Assembly: GCF_007858275.1 (NCBI RefSeq)
Contig: NZ_VFEV01000013.1
Coordinates: 1 to 64,000 of the forward strand
Direction of reading: 5' to 3'
Length of the DNA stretch: 64,000 nucleotides
DNA from: Pseudomonas proteolytica
GTDB taxonomy: Bacteria; Pseudomonadota; Gammaproteobacteria; Pseudomonadales; Pseudomonadaceae
In this document: one piece after another, positions 55,945-64,000 of the stretch
Position numbering within the stretch: position 1 is the stretch's first letter
Layout of the letters: every line of letters starts with the position of its first letter
Made by a program: the position numbers and the translations under genes
Notes under the pieces: generated by a model
Seen by the model: only the letters and a program-made list of their open reading frames with translations
The model's database searches: none
What the model was told of the DNA's origin: nothing

Positions 55945-55971
55945 AGCCCCGCTAACTGCGGGGCTTTTTTT
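55945..55971 (+). terminator. Terminator of the purMN-DUF3108 operon
   Basis: A perfect 8-bp stem AGCCCCGC/GCGGGGCT with loop TAACT is followed by seven T residues. Confidence 0.95.
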
Positions 55972-55998
55972 CGCCTGCATTTTTTCATGGATGGCTGA

Positions 55999-56031
55999 TA
56001 CCGCTATCGCCGGCAAGCCGGCGTCTACAGG
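55999..56031. repeat. Solitary REP hairpin
   Basis: ACCGCTATCGCCGGCAAGCC-GGCGTCTACAGGT is a single REP of the GCCGGC subtype, the same subtype as one of the two inside cobB. The rest of the 55972-56237 gap holds no gene; ATATATAAC at about 56178 could be the -10 of the next gene. Confidence 0.7.
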
Positions 56032-56237
56032 TCTAAACAGCCTAACCAACATGAAACTTTTGTCATAAACCGCCCCCTCCTGCGACGCAATGTCGCGGTT
56101 TACGGGGCCTGGAGCATTGTTGCGGCTACTGCAATGAATTGTTGCACGCAAAGTCAGTTTACTTAGCAAGCTAACAAAATATATAACAAAGGCCTGCGAC
56201 GCCTTGCCGCAGATCAACCAGAGACTGGAGCAAGCAG

Positions 56238-56426
56238 ATGACAGTAAAAGTAACTGAACGCGACGATGCCCATATGTCCCACGAGGCCCTGGCCCACGGC
56301 ATTCATATCTGGGATGTGCATCAACAAGACCTGCTGGTAGGCATGTTTCACAACGAGTGCGACGCCCACAATTATAAAAACGAGCTCGAAACCCTCGAGA
56401 TGAAACGCCAGGCATCCAGCTCCTGA
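56238..56426 (+). CDS. 62-aa His/Asp-rich small protein
   Basis: The short soluble product reads MTVKVTERDDAHMSHEALAH and continues GIHIWDVHQQDLLVGMFHNECDAHNY, then a charged helix ending in a Ser tail. It contains six His, one Cys and many acidic residues, with no signal or membrane segment. GGAG lies upstream at reasonable spacing. A CCGTGG/CCACGG hairpin follows. Family not recognised; metal binding is only a thought. Confidence 0.7.
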   Translation: MTVKVTERDDAHMSHEALAHGIHIWDVHQQDLLVGMFHNECDAHNYKNELETLEMKRQASSS

Positions 56427-56482
56427 CTCACTGGAGTGCTATGGGCCGCTCCGTGGCTATGACCACGGAGGTGGAAGTGATT

Positions 56483-56690
56483 GTGGCGAGCGGGCTTGTT
56501 GTGGCAGGCGGGCTTGTTGTGGCGAGCGGGCTTGCCCCGCGCTGGACTGCGAAGCAGGCCCAATAAGGCCGGCCGCGATCTTTAAGTTACAACGGTGAGC
56601 TTACGTTTTGGGGCCGCTTCGCAGCCCAGCGCGGGGCAAGCCCGCTCGCCACAACAAGCCCGCCTGCCACAACAAGCCCGCCTGCCACAA
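56483..56690. repeat. REPIN with triplicated 18-bp ends
   Basis: On the left, three tandem 18-base units of GTGGCGAGCGGGCTTGTT type lead into the REPIN core. On the right three matching complementary units of AACAAGCCCGCCTGCCAC type follow. The middle unit on the left and the outer two on the right share the variant GGCAGGCGG. The core contains GGGGCCGCTTCGCAGCCC and its partner. It lies between convergent genes. Confidence 0.88.
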
Positions 56691-56716
56691 TAGCCCCGCT
56701 TACAACCGCAAGGTTG

Positions 56717-57262
56717 TTACCACATCAGATCATCAGGGATCTGGTACGCGGCGTATGGATCGTCCTCATCCGGCACCTGGGTCTCGGTGAGGATGTTGAG
56801 CTGGACGATGCGTTCAGGCGCGCGCTCCTGGATTTTCAGGGCGGCCTCCCGTGGAATCACTTCGTAACTACCGCCATGGTGGACAATCGCCAACGAGCCG
56901 TTGCTCAGCTTGTTGCGCATCAAGGTGTTGACCGACAGGCGCTTGACCTTCTTGTCGTCAACAAAGTTGTAGTAGTCCTCGGTGGTCAACTTGGGCAGGC
57001 GCGAGGTCTCGATCAATTGCTTGACCTGCGCGGCACGGGCCTTGGCCTCGACCTTTTCCTGCTGCTGACGGTTGAGCTCCTGGTCGCGCTTGACCTTCTC
57101 GGCCTGCGCTTCCAGGGCCAGGCGCTGCTGGGTGTCATCGGCCTGGGCCTGGCCTTTGTGAACCAGGCGCTGCTGCTTCTGCTTGTCTTTGCCGACCTGC
57201 TTGGCCTGCTTCTGATTGACCAGGCCTGCTTTGAGCAACTGGTCGCGAAGGGAAATGCTCAT
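56717..57262 (-). CDS. DUF2058 (YaiL-like) nucleoprotein/polysome-associated protein
   Basis: The 181-aa basic protein has the family N-terminus SLRDQLLKAGLVNQKQAKQ and a Lys/Gln-rich coiled coil (about 20-85). The C-terminal domain reads EDYYNFVDDKKVKRLSVNTLMRNKLSNGSLAIVHHGGSYEVIPREAALKI. E. coli YaiL has been reported with polysomes; the role here is unproven. It follows mazG after 25 bases. Confidence 0.88.
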   Translation of the reverse strand: MSISLRDQLLKAGLVNQKQAKQVGKDKQKQQRLVHKGQAQADDTQQRLALEAQAEKVKRDQELNRQQQEKVEAKARAAQVKQLIETSRLPKLTTEDYYNFVDDKKVKRLSVNTLMRNKLSNGSLAIVHHGGSYEVIPREAALKIQERAPERIVQLNILTETQVPDEDDPYAAYQIPDDLMW

Positions 57263-57287
57263 GGTGCTTACTCACTTAGGCAACTGC

Positions 57288-58121
57288 TCAACCGCAGTTG
57301 GACACATTCTTTTCCTGGTGTTTGGCTTCACCCCACAGGGCGTCCAACTCTTCGAGGGTGCAATCTTCCATGGGACGGTGGGTGTCGCGCAATGCCTGTT
57401 CGATAAATCGGAATCGCCTTTCGAATTTGGCATTGGCACCGCGCAGGGCGGTTTCCGGGTCCACCTTGAGGTGCCGGGCCAGGTTGACCGCCGCAAACAG
57501 CAGGTCACCGACTTCATCGGCAATCGCTGCCGGGTCGTTGTCGGCCATGGCTTCGAGCACCTCATCGAGCTCTTCACGCACGTTATCCACCACCGGTAAC
57601 GCCGCTGGCCAGTCAAAGCCTACCCGGCTCGCGCGTTTTTGCAATTTGGCCGCACGGGACAGTGACGGCAAGGCGCTGGGCACGTCATCGAGCAGGGACA
57701 GTTGCTCGGGGGCGTCAGACTTTTCTGCGCGCTCCTGCGCCTTGATGGCTTCCCAGCGCTCCTTGACCTGTTCTTCACTTAACTGAGGGATATCCAGCGG
57801 CGCATACAGGTCGCCGGTGGGGAACACATGGGGATGCCGGCGAATCAGCTTGCGGGTGATGCTGTCGACCACCCCGGCGAACTCGAAGCGCCCTTCTTCC
57901 CGGGCCAATTGGCTGTAATACACCACCTGGAACAACAGGTCGCCCAACTCGCCTTGCAGATGATCAAAATCCCCGCGCTCGATGGCGTCGGCGACTTCGT
58001 AGGCTTCTTCCAGGGTATGGGGCACGATGCTGGCGTAGGTTTGCTTGATGTCCCACGGGCAACCATATTGCGGGTCGCGCAGGCGGTTCATCAGGTGCAG
58101 CAGGTCTTCAAGTGAATACAT
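57288..58121 (-). CDS. mazG: Nucleoside triphosphate pyrophosphohydrolase MazG
   Basis: MazG hydrolyses NTPs to NMPs and in E. coli can lower ppGpp. The 277-aa protein has two tandem MazG helical domains with metal motifs LEEAYEVADAI...GELGDLLFQVVY (about 35-70) and REELDEVLEAM...DEVGDLLFAAVN (about 180-215). The CPWDIKQTY start region is also present. It lies directly downstream of relA, which makes a ppGpp-linked role plausible. Confidence 0.96.
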   Translation of the reverse strand: MYSLEDLLHLMNRLRDPQYGCPWDIKQTYASIVPHTLEEAYEVADAIERGDFDHLQGELGDLLFQVVYYSQLAREEGRFEFAGVVDSITRKLIRRHPHVFPTGDLYAPLDIPQLSEEQVKERWEAIKAQERAEKSDAPEQLSLLDDVPSALPSLSRAAKLQKRASRVGFDWPAALPVVDNVREELDEVLEAMADNDPAAIADEVGDLLFAAVNLARHLKVDPETALRGANAKFERRFRFIEQALRDTHRPMEDCTLEELDALWGEAKHQEKNVSNCG

Positions 58122-58157
58122 CGGTCAATCTCTGTTCGGGGAGCGCTGAGGATCAAA

Positions 58158-58247
58158 TGTAGGAGCGGGCTTGCTCGCGATGGCGTTGTGTCAGTCGCCG
58201 AATATATTGACTGATCCACCGCTTTCGCGAGCAAGCCCGCTCCCACA
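58158..58247. repeat. REPIN (GTGGGAGC family) between relA and mazG
   Basis: TGTAGGAGCGGGCTTGCTCG-CGATGGCG and CGCTTTCGCGAGCAAGCCCG-CTCCCACA face each other around a spacer containing GAATATATTGACTGA, the same spacer as the element at 21698. It interrupts the relA-mazG transcript. Confidence 0.88.
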
Positions 58248-58272
58248 TTTTAGACCGCGCTCATCCAGCGAA

Positions 58273-60516
58273 TTATGGCGTGCGGTTACGCCGCGTCTCG
58301 ATGATGTTCGGCAACTGGGAGATACGCCCCAGCAACCGCCCCAACGCGTCCAGCCCCGGAATCTCGATGGTCAGGGACATCAGTGCAGTGTTGTCCTCTT
58401 TGTTCGAGCGGGTATTGACTGCCAGTACGTTGATCCGCTCATTGAGCAGCACTTGCGAAACGTCCCGCAGCAGACCCGAGCGGTCGTAGGCACGGATGAT
58501 GATGTCCACCGGGTAGGTGAGCACCGGCACCGGCCCCCAACTGACCTGGATGATCCGCTCCGGCTCACGCCCGCCCAACTGCAGCACCGAGGCGCAGTCC
58601 TGGCGGTGAATGCTCACCCCACGGCCCTGGGTGATGTAGCCGACGATGGCATCGCCCGGCAACGGCTGGCAGCAGCCGGCCATCTGGGTCATCAGGTTGC
58701 CTACGCCCTGGATCTGGATATCGCCGCGCTTGCCCGGCTTGTAGCCGGTGGCCTTGCGTGGGATCAGTTCCAGTTGCTCGCTGCCACGCTCCGGTTCCAC
58801 CAGTTGCTGGGCCAGGTTGACCAACTGCGCCAGGCGCAGGTCGCCGGCACCGAGGGCAGCGAACATGTCTTCGGCAATCTTCATGTTGGCCTTTTCGGCC
58901 AACTTGTCGAAATCCACCTGGGGCAGGCCCAGGCGCCCCAGTTCGCGCTCGAGCAAGGTCTTGCCGGCGGCGACGTTCTGGTCCCGCGCCTGCAGCTTGA
59001 ACCAGTGGACAATCTTCGCCCGCGCACGCGACGTGGTGATGTAGCCCAGGTTCGGGTTCAGCCAGTCGCGGCTCGGCGTACCGTGCTTGCTGGTGATGAT
59101 CTCGACCTGCTCACCGGTCTGCAGGCTGTAGTTGAGCGGCACGATGCGCCCGTTGATCTTGGCGCCACGGCAGTTGTGGCCGATCTCGGTGTGCACGCGG
59201 TAGGCAAAGTCCAGCGGCGTCGCCCCCTTGGGCAAGTCGATGGCGTGGCCGTCGGGGGTGAAGATGTAGACCCGGTCGGGCTCGATATCCACCCGCAGTT
59301 GCTCGGCCAGGCCACCGATATCCCCCAGTTCTTCGTGCCATTCCAGCACTTGGCGCAGCCAGGAGATTTTCTCTTCGTACTGGTTGGAGCCCGACTTGAC
59401 GTCGGTACCCTTGTAGCGCCAGTGCGCGCACACGCCCAACTCTGCCTCTTCGTGCATGGCGTGGGTACGGATCTGCACTTCCAGCACCTTGCCCTCAGGG
59501 CCGATCACCGCCGTGTGCAGCGAGCGGTAGCCGTTCTCCTTGGGGTTGGCGATGTAGTCGTCGAACTCTTTGGGAATGTGCCGCCACAGCGTATGGACGA
59601 TACCCAGCGCGGTGTAGCAGTCGCGCATTTCAGGCACCAGCACACGCACGGCGCGCACGTCGTAGATCTGGCTGAAGGCCAGGCCCTTGCGCTGCATTTT
59701 GCGCCAGATCGAATAGATGTGCTTTGCCCGGCCGCTGATATCGGCTTCGACACCGGTAGCCTGCAATTCCGAGCGCAACTGGCCCATCACATCGCTGATG
59801 AAACGCTCACGATCCAACCGCCGCTCATGCAGCAGGGTCGCGATCTGTTTGTATTGATCGGGCTCCAGGTAGCGGAAGGACAAGTCCTCCAGCTCCCACT
59901 TGATATGGCCGATGCCCAGGCGGTGAGCCAGGGGCGCGTAGATATCGAAGACCTCACGGGCAACCCGGTTACGCTTTTCGTCATCGGCGGTTTTCACCGC
60001 ACGGATCGCGCAGGTGCGCTCGGCCAGCTTGATCAGCGCGACGCGTACGTCGTCGACCATCGCCACCAGCATCTTGCGCAGGTTTTCCACCTGGCCCTGG
60101 GTGCCGAGCACCATCGACTGGCGCGGGCTGAGGCTGGCGCTGATCGCAGCCATACGCAACACGCCATCGATCAGTTTGGCCACCACCGCGCCGAAACGCT
60201 GGCTGACCAGCGGCAACGCAATATGCCCTTCGCGCACACCGCGATAGAGCACCGCGGCGATCAGCGAATCCTGGTCCAGCTTGAGGTCGGCGAGGATCTC
60301 GGCGATTTCAAGCCCGGTACGAAAACTGGATGTTCCTTCGGCCCAGAGGTTCTTGGCCGCATTGTCTTGCTGTTCTGCCTCGCGAGCGAACTCGCAGGCG
60401 GCTTTCAAGGCTTCACGGTCCAGTGCCGGATCGACACTGATGGCATGATCCAGCCATGCCTCGAGATTGATACTGCCGTCGGTGTTGATCGGCTGGTGTG
60501 CTCTCACCTGTACCAT
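58273..60516 (-). CDS. relA: GTP pyrophosphokinase RelA
   Basis: RelA makes (p)ppGpp on ribosomes with uncharged tRNA. The 747-aa protein has an inactive N-terminal hydrolase-like domain: the HDxxED metal motif of SpoT is replaced (AAVLYRGVREGHI). An active synthetase domain follows (DVRAVRVLVPEMRDCYTALG ... NPKENGYRSLHTAVIGPEGKVLEVQIRT). A TGS domain (VYIFTPDGHAIDLPKGATPLDFAY), a Cys-containing helical/zinc-finger region and a C-terminal ACT domain complete it. GGAAGG precedes the ATG. Confidence 0.97.
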   Translation of the reverse strand: MVQVRAHQPINTDGSINLEAWLDHAISVDPALDREALKAACEFAREAEQQDNAAKNLWAEGTSSFRTGLEIAEILADLKLDQDSLIAAVLYRGVREGHIALPLVSQRFGAVVAKLIDGVLRMAAISASLSPRQSMVLGTQGQVENLRKMLVAMVDDVRVALIKLAERTCAIRAVKTADDEKRNRVAREVFDIYAPLAHRLGIGHIKWELEDLSFRYLEPDQYKQIATLLHERRLDRERFISDVMGQLRSELQATGVEADISGRAKHIYSIWRKMQRKGLAFSQIYDVRAVRVLVPEMRDCYTALGIVHTLWRHIPKEFDDYIANPKENGYRSLHTAVIGPEGKVLEVQIRTHAMHEEAELGVCAHWRYKGTDVKSGSNQYEEKISWLRQVLEWHEELGDIGGLAEQLRVDIEPDRVYIFTPDGHAIDLPKGATPLDFAYRVHTEIGHNCRGAKINGRIVPLNYSLQTGEQVEIITSKHGTPSRDWLNPNLGYITTSRARAKIVHWFKLQARDQNVAAGKTLLERELGRLGLPQVDFDKLAEKANMKIAEDMFAALGAGDLRLAQLVNLAQQLVEPERGSEQLELIPRKATGYKPGKRGDIQIQGVGNLMTQMAGCCQPLPGDAIVGYITQGRGVSIHRQDCASVLQLGGREPERIIQVSWGPVPVLTYPVDIIIRAYDRSGLLRDVSQVLLNERINVLAVNTRSNKEDNTALMSLTIEIPGLDALGRLLGRISQLPNIIETRRNRTP

Positions 60517-60636
60517 CTTGCTTACCTTCCCTACGACGCGCCTGTAGCGCGTCAAAATCGCTGACCCTTGTAACGCGAACTCCCTGGCAGGTCACAGGCC
60601 CTGGAGAACGCAGGCCAGTCGGACTAAGCGAGCATC

Positions 60637-61989
60637 CTAGCTCGCTTCAAATAACGCCATCGCCTCGACATGCGCAGTTTGCGGAAACATATCGAGGATC
60701 CCGGCACGTTTTAGCCGGTAGCCTTGCTTGACCAACTCGACAGTGTCCCGCGCCAGCGTGGCTGGATTGCAGGACACATACACCAGGCGATCAGCCCCCA
60801 GAGTGGCGAGCTTGCGCACAACCTCCAGGGCACCATCGCGGGGTGGGTCCAAGAGTACCGCAGAAAAGCCTGCTTTGGCCCACTGCGCATCACTCAAAGG
60901 CTGGGACAAATCGGCCTGAAAAAACTGCACATTATGCAAATTGTTGCTTGCGGCATTCAGCGCCGCGCGGTCCACCATGGCCTGCACGCCCTCTACCGCC
61001 ACCACTTCACGCACTTGGCGCGCCAGAGGCAGGGCAAAGTTGCCAAGGCCGCAGAACAGGTCCAGCACCCGTTCGTCGGAACGTGGTGCCAGCCAATCCA
61101 GCGCCTGGGCAACCATCGCTTCGTTGACCCCGGCGTTGACCTGTACAAAATCCCCAGGCCGGTAAGCCAGGTCCAAGTCCCACTGCTGCAGACGATAGCC
61201 CAGGCCCGCCCCGGCCGCGAACGGCTGCGGCTCGCCCTCTCCATGCAGCCACAACTGGGCATCATGGAAGGCACAGAATTCTTGCAGCACCACCAGGTCG
61301 GCATCCGACAGCGGCGCCATATGCCGCAGCAACACGGCAATCGACGAGCCACTGAACAACTCCACATGCCCCAGGGCCTGAGGTTTGCTCAGGCGCCGCA
61401 ACATGTTGGGCAGGCGTTGCATGATCGGTTGCAAGGCCTGTACCAGCACCGGGCAATCATCGATGGCCACGATGTCCTGGCTGGCCACGGCGCGAAAGCC
61501 AACGTCCAGGCGCTTGGCCTTGACGTCATAGCGCACGGCCACTCGGGCCCGGCGGCGATAGCCGAACTCGGGCCCGCTCAACGGCGCAGCCCATTCCTGG
61601 GGCTCGACCCCGGCAACACGGGACAATTGCTCGGCGAGCATGCGCTGTTTCAGGGCAAGCTGTTCGTCATGGGGCAAGTGTTGCAGGCTGCAACCGCCAC
61701 AACGGCCGGCATGGGCGCACGGCGCCGGGCGACGCAGTTCGCTGGCCTTGAACACCCGTTCGGTGCGGGCCTCGACCACTTTGCCATGGGCACCCAGCAC
61801 CCGCGCCTCGACCTCTTCGCCGGCCAGCGCACCCACTACAAACCAGGTGCGGCCCTCGAAAAACACGATACCCCGGCCATCGTTGGCCAGGCGTTCGATG
61901 GTCAGGCGCTGTTTTTTACCGACCGGGATTTGTGGCGCCCGATTACCGCCCGTTGGCTGGAAACGCAGGCCTCGCTCTTGCTTGGCCAT
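60637..61989 (-). CDS. rlmD: 23S rRNA (uracil(1939)-C(5))-methyltransferase RlmD
   Basis: It methylates U1939 using SAM. The 450-aa protein has an N-terminal TRAM domain ([31 protein letters not shown]) and the [4Fe-4S] cysteines [12 protein letters not shown]. The methyltransferase core has [15 protein letters not shown], and the catalytic Cys is in [12 protein letters not shown]. The ATG overlaps the cysM stop by one base. Confidence 0.97.
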   Translation of the reverse strand: MAKQERGLRFQPTGGNRAPQIPVGKKQRLTIERLANDGRGIVFFEGRTWFVVGALAGEEVEARVLGAHGKVVEARTERVFKASELRRPAPCAHAGRCGGCSLQHLPHDEQLALKQRMLAEQLSRVAGVEPQEWAAPLSGPEFGYRRRARVAVRYDVKAKRLDVGFRAVASQDIVAIDDCPVLVQALQPIMQRLPNMLRRLSKPQALGHVELFSGSSIAVLLRHMAPLSDADLVVLQEFCAFHDAQLWLHGEGEPQPFAAGAGLGYRLQQWDLDLAYRPGDFVQVNAGVNEAMVAQALDWLAPRSDERVLDLFCGLGNFALPLARQVREVVAVEGVQAMVDRAALNAASNNLHNVQFFQADLSQPLSDAQWAKAGFSAVLLDPPRDGALEVVRKLATLGADRLVYVSCNPATLARDTVELVKQGYRLKRAGILDMFPQTAHVEAMALFEAS

Positions 61990-62891
61990 CAGTTGGGCGC
62001 GTCGAAAATGCCGGTCGACAGGTAACGGTCGCCTCGGTCACAGATGATCGCGACGATCACCGCGTTTTCCAGTTCTGCAGACAAGCGCAACATGCCGGCC
62101 ACAGCGCCACCCGAGGACACACCGCAGAAGATGCCTTCTTCACGGGCCAGGCGACGGGTGGTGTCTTCGGCTTCACGCTGGGCCATGTCGATGATGCGAT
62201 CGACGCGGGCGGCGTTGTAGATCTTTGGCAGATACTCTTCGGGCCAGCGGCGGATGCCAGGGATCGCCGCGCCTTCCATCGGTTGCAGGCCAACGATCTG
62301 GATCGCCGGGTTCTGCTCCTTGAGGTAGCGCGAGTTGCCCATGATGGTGCCGGTGGTGCCCATGGAGCTGACGAAATGGGTGATGGTGCCCTGGGTCTGG
62401 CGCCAGATTTCCGGGCCGGTGCTGGCGTAGTGCGCTTCCGGGTTGTCACCGTTGGCGAACTGGTCCAGGACCTGGCCACGGCCTTCGGCGGCCATGCGCT
62501 CGGCGAGATCGCGCGCGCCTTCCATGCCTTCTTCCGGGGTGACCAGCAACAGCTCGGCACCATAGGCGGTCATCGCCGCCTTGCGCTCGGCGCTGCCGTT
62601 GTCGGGCATGATCAGGATCATCTTGTAGCCCTTGATCGCCGCGGCCATGGCCAGGGCAATCCCGGTATTGCCGGAGGTGGCTTCGATCAGGGTGTCGCCG
62701 GGCTTGATCTGCCCACGCAACTCGGCGCGGGTGATCATCGACAACGCCGGGCGGTCCTTGACCGAGCCTGCCGGGTTATTACCCTCGAGCTTGAGCAGCA
62801 AGGTATTGCTGGTGTTACCCGCCATGCGCTGCAAGCGGACCAGGGGGGTGTTGCCGACGCAATCGGCGATGGTTGGGTACTGCAAGGTCAT
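61989..62891 (-). CDS. cysM: Cysteine synthase B (O-acetylserine sulfhydrylase)
   Basis: It makes cysteine from O-acetylserine and sulfide or thiosulfate. The 300-aa PLP enzyme has Lys45 ([12 protein letters not shown]), the substrate loop [11 protein letters not shown] and the phosphate-binding [11 protein letters not shown]. The chosen start is [20 protein letters not shown], which matches the family. It is coupled to rlmD downstream. Confidence 0.97.
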   Translation of the reverse strand: MTLQYPTIADCVGNTPLVRLQRMAGNTSNTLLLKLEGNNPAGSVKDRPALSMITRAELRGQIKPGDTLIEATSGNTGIALAMAAAIKGYKMILIMPDNGSAERKAAMTAYGAELLLVTPEEGMEGARDLAERMAAEGRGQVLDQFANGDNPEAHYASTGPEIWRQTQGTITHFVSSMGTTGTIMGNSRYLKEQNPAIQIVGLQPMEGAAIPGIRRWPEEYLPKIYNAARVDRIIDMAQREAEDTTRRLAREEGIFCGVSSGGAVAGMLRLSAELENAVIVAIICDRGDRYLSTGIFDAPN

Positions 62892-63020
62892 GGCGTATTC
62901 GCAATCCAGACTGCGGGGGCGCCTATCATACCGGCAAACGCTGGCGGGCCATATCACGCAAAGTGTGGTGCTTATAACTCAATGAACTAAAGCCAGGGCT
63001 GTTGTGGAGAGGGGACTGTT

Positions 63021-63158
63021 GTGGCGAGGGGGCTTGTCCCCCGCTGGGCTGCGCAGCAGCCCCAAAACATGCCACTTCGGTGTATCTGATAAAGCGCAGT
63101 GGATCTTAGGAATTGGGGCTGCTTCGCAGCCCAACGGGGGTGCAAGCCCCCTCGCCAC
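63021..63158. repeat. REPIN (GTGGCGAGGGGG family) with degenerate end repeats
   Basis: GTGGCGAGGGGGCTTGTCCC and the complementary arm GGGTGCAAGCCCCCTCGCCAC flank inner GGGCTGCGCAGCAGCCCC palindromes. Outside, further partial units (GTTGTGGAGAGGGGACTGTT on the left, TCTGCCACAACAGCTCCTTG on the right) repeat the end sequence, as in the 56483 element. It fills most of the cysM-RTX gap. Confidence 0.85.
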
Positions 63159-63197
63159 GACAGCCCCTCTGCCACAACAGCTCCTTGGCCACAGGAG

Positions 63198-64000
63198 TTA
63201 CACGGTATCCACCTTCAATGAATGATCGTTGAGCATCCCATTAATGATGGTCGCCGTGTCTGCCCCACCCGCAATCAGGCCACCCGCCCCCGGTGTGACG
63301 CCGTATTGGGTCGCCAGGTTGACGCCGGCCAGGTCGATGGTCTGGGTAGCCGTGGCCCCTGCAACAGAGCTGATGTCGATGGTGGTCGTGCCGCTCACCA
63401 CCTTGAAGTGCAGGTAATCATCCAGGGACGCCGTCGTCGCATTCTCCCCTTGCAGCAATTGCGACAGGTCCAGCTTGTCGGTGCCCACGGTAAAGTCGGT
63501 GATGACGTCGTGCCCGCTACCGCCGGTGAGGTATTGGAAGGTGTCGGCACCCGCGCCGCCGGTCAGGGTGTTGTTGCCCGGACCACCGATCAGGATGTCA
63601 TCGCCGCCCTCGCCCTTGAGGGTGTCATTGCCCAGCCCGCCCGAGATCAGGTTGTTGCTGCCGTTGCCGGTCAGGAAGTCGTTGAAGTTGGAACCGATCA
63701 GGTTCTCCAAGGCCGTCAATGTATCGGTCCCGGCGCCCCCCGTGATTTGCCCTCCCTCCGTGCCAAGGTTGACGGTCACGCCCGACGTGGCATTGGCGTA
63801 ACTCACTGTATCGATGCCCGCACCGCCATCGAGCAGGTCATTGCCGATGCCACTGAACAGCAGGTCATTGCCATTGCCGCCGTGCATCTCGTTGTTGCCA
63901 TTGCCAGCACTCAGTACATCATTGCCATCGCCGCCATTGAGGATGTTGTTACCGGGCCCGGCCATGAGGATGTCATCACCGTTGGTACCGGTGAGGGTGG
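63198..64000 (-). CDS. C-terminus of a large RTX type I-secreted protein (LapA/MapA-like), cut by window edge
   Basis: The open frame runs off the window, leaving the last 267 residues or so. It holds many RTX nonapeptides (GGDGNDVLSAGNGNNEMHGGNGNDLLFSG... GGLGNDTLKGEGGDDILIGGPGNN) that bind Ca2+. A typical type I secretion tail follows: GGAGADTFQYLTGGSGHDVITDFTVGTDKLDLSQLLQGE, then DYLHFKV and a terminal LKVDTV. This tail type occurs in VCA0849-class and LapA/MapA adhesins of P. fluorescens. Which adhesin it is, and its true size, cannot be seen here. Confidence 0.88.
   Translation of the reverse strand, partial: TLTGTNGDDILMAGPGNNILNGGDGNDVLSAGNGNNEMHGGNGNDLLFSGIGNDLLDGGAGIDTVSYANATSGVTVNLGTEGGQITGGAGTDTLTALENLIGSNFNDFLTGNGSNNLISGGLGNDTLKGEGGDDILIGGPGNNTLTGGAGADTFQYLTGGSGHDVITDFTVGTDKLDLSQLLQGENATTASLDDYLHFKVVSGTTTIDISSVAGATATQTIDLAGVNLATQYGVTPGAGGLIAGGADTATIINGMLNDHSLKVDTV

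Noticed and set aside
56483..56690. Short regularly spaced repeats that could suggest a CRISPR array
   Set aside because: Units abut without unique spacers and form inverted pairs; they are REPIN ends, and no cas genes are present.
58171..60564. Very long open frame (797 codons) on the plus strand opposite relA
   Set aside because: It is the antisense shadow of a certain relA gene in high-GC DNA, with His/Gln/Val/Leu-biased composition and no domain. Similar shadows occur opposite recQ (22856-24574), flgK (4529-5719) and the patatin gene.

Overview
The window reads as chromosome of a Pseudomonas from the P. fluorescens group. Three things support this: high-GC coding typical of the genus, two abundant families of short palindromic intergenic repeats (GTGGGAGCGGGCTTGCTCGCG-type and GTGGCGAGGGGGCTTGTCCCC-type, mostly in inverted pairs, i.e. 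REPINs), and gene orders known from Pseudomonas (flgFGHIJKL-fliC; phhR/phhABC; cobO...cobS followed by MarR, MFS, glutathione peroxidase and FadL; hda/perM/purMN; cysM-rlmD-relA-mazG). No rRNA, tRNA, CRISPR array, prophage or intact insertion sequence was seen.

Layout. 1-11.3 kb, all minus strand: the rod/ring/hook-junction operon flgF-G-H-I-J-K-L, with a good sigma-54 promoter in front of flgF, then a lone ketoacyl-ACP synthase III-like gene and the N-terminal part of flagellin fliC behind a near-consensus FliA (sigma-28) promoter. 11.5-15.8 kb: phenylalanine catabolism, with regulator phhR divergent from phhA-phhB-phhC and a candidate PhhR/TyrR box between them. 16-26 kb: mixed housekeeping and accessory genes (LpxH-like metallophosphoesterase, AraC and MarR regulators, DMT transporter, small Gly-rich membrane protein, Rdx/SelW-like protein, PlpD-type patatin autotransporter, recQ, YecA-like, YbaN-like). 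26-34 kb: a very large SSS-PAS-HK-REC hybrid sensor kinase (CrbS/MxtR type), rmuC, and several small poorly characterised genes separated by two unusually long non-coding gaps. 34-37.7 kb: FadL-type porin, a periplasmic GPx-like protein, and a MarR-MFS-small protein cluster carrying matched palindromic operators.

37.7-47 kb: a ten-gene, tightly overlapped cobalamin late-synthesis operon (cobO-cobB-bluB-cbiB-cobD-cobQ-cobU-cobT-cobC-cobS), headed by a clear cobalamin riboswitch. The genes cover corrinoid adenosylation, amidation, aminopropanol attachment, lower-ligand synthesis and activation, and final assembly. A REP pair is fused in frame into the 3' end of cobB. 47-53 kb: a PQQ/sorbosone-dehydrogenase-like lipoprotein, two tandem NlpC/P60 lipoproteins, hda, perM and a DUF2066 protein. 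53-56.4 kb: purM-purN-DUF3108 and a 62-aa protein. 56.7-63 kb, minus: DUF2058 (YaiL-like), mazG, relA, rlmD, cysM. The window ends inside the C-terminal RTX/type I secretion region of a large secreted protein resembling LapA/MapA-type adhesins.

I did not find a convincing wholly new multi-gene system. The best leads are the twin palindromic operators and predicted leaderless start of the MarR-MFS unit with its coupled 39-aa membrane ORF, the REP-derived tail on CobB, the FlgL internal domain duplication, the reduced flagellar glycosylation locus, and the unexplained 475-bp gap at 32381-32855.
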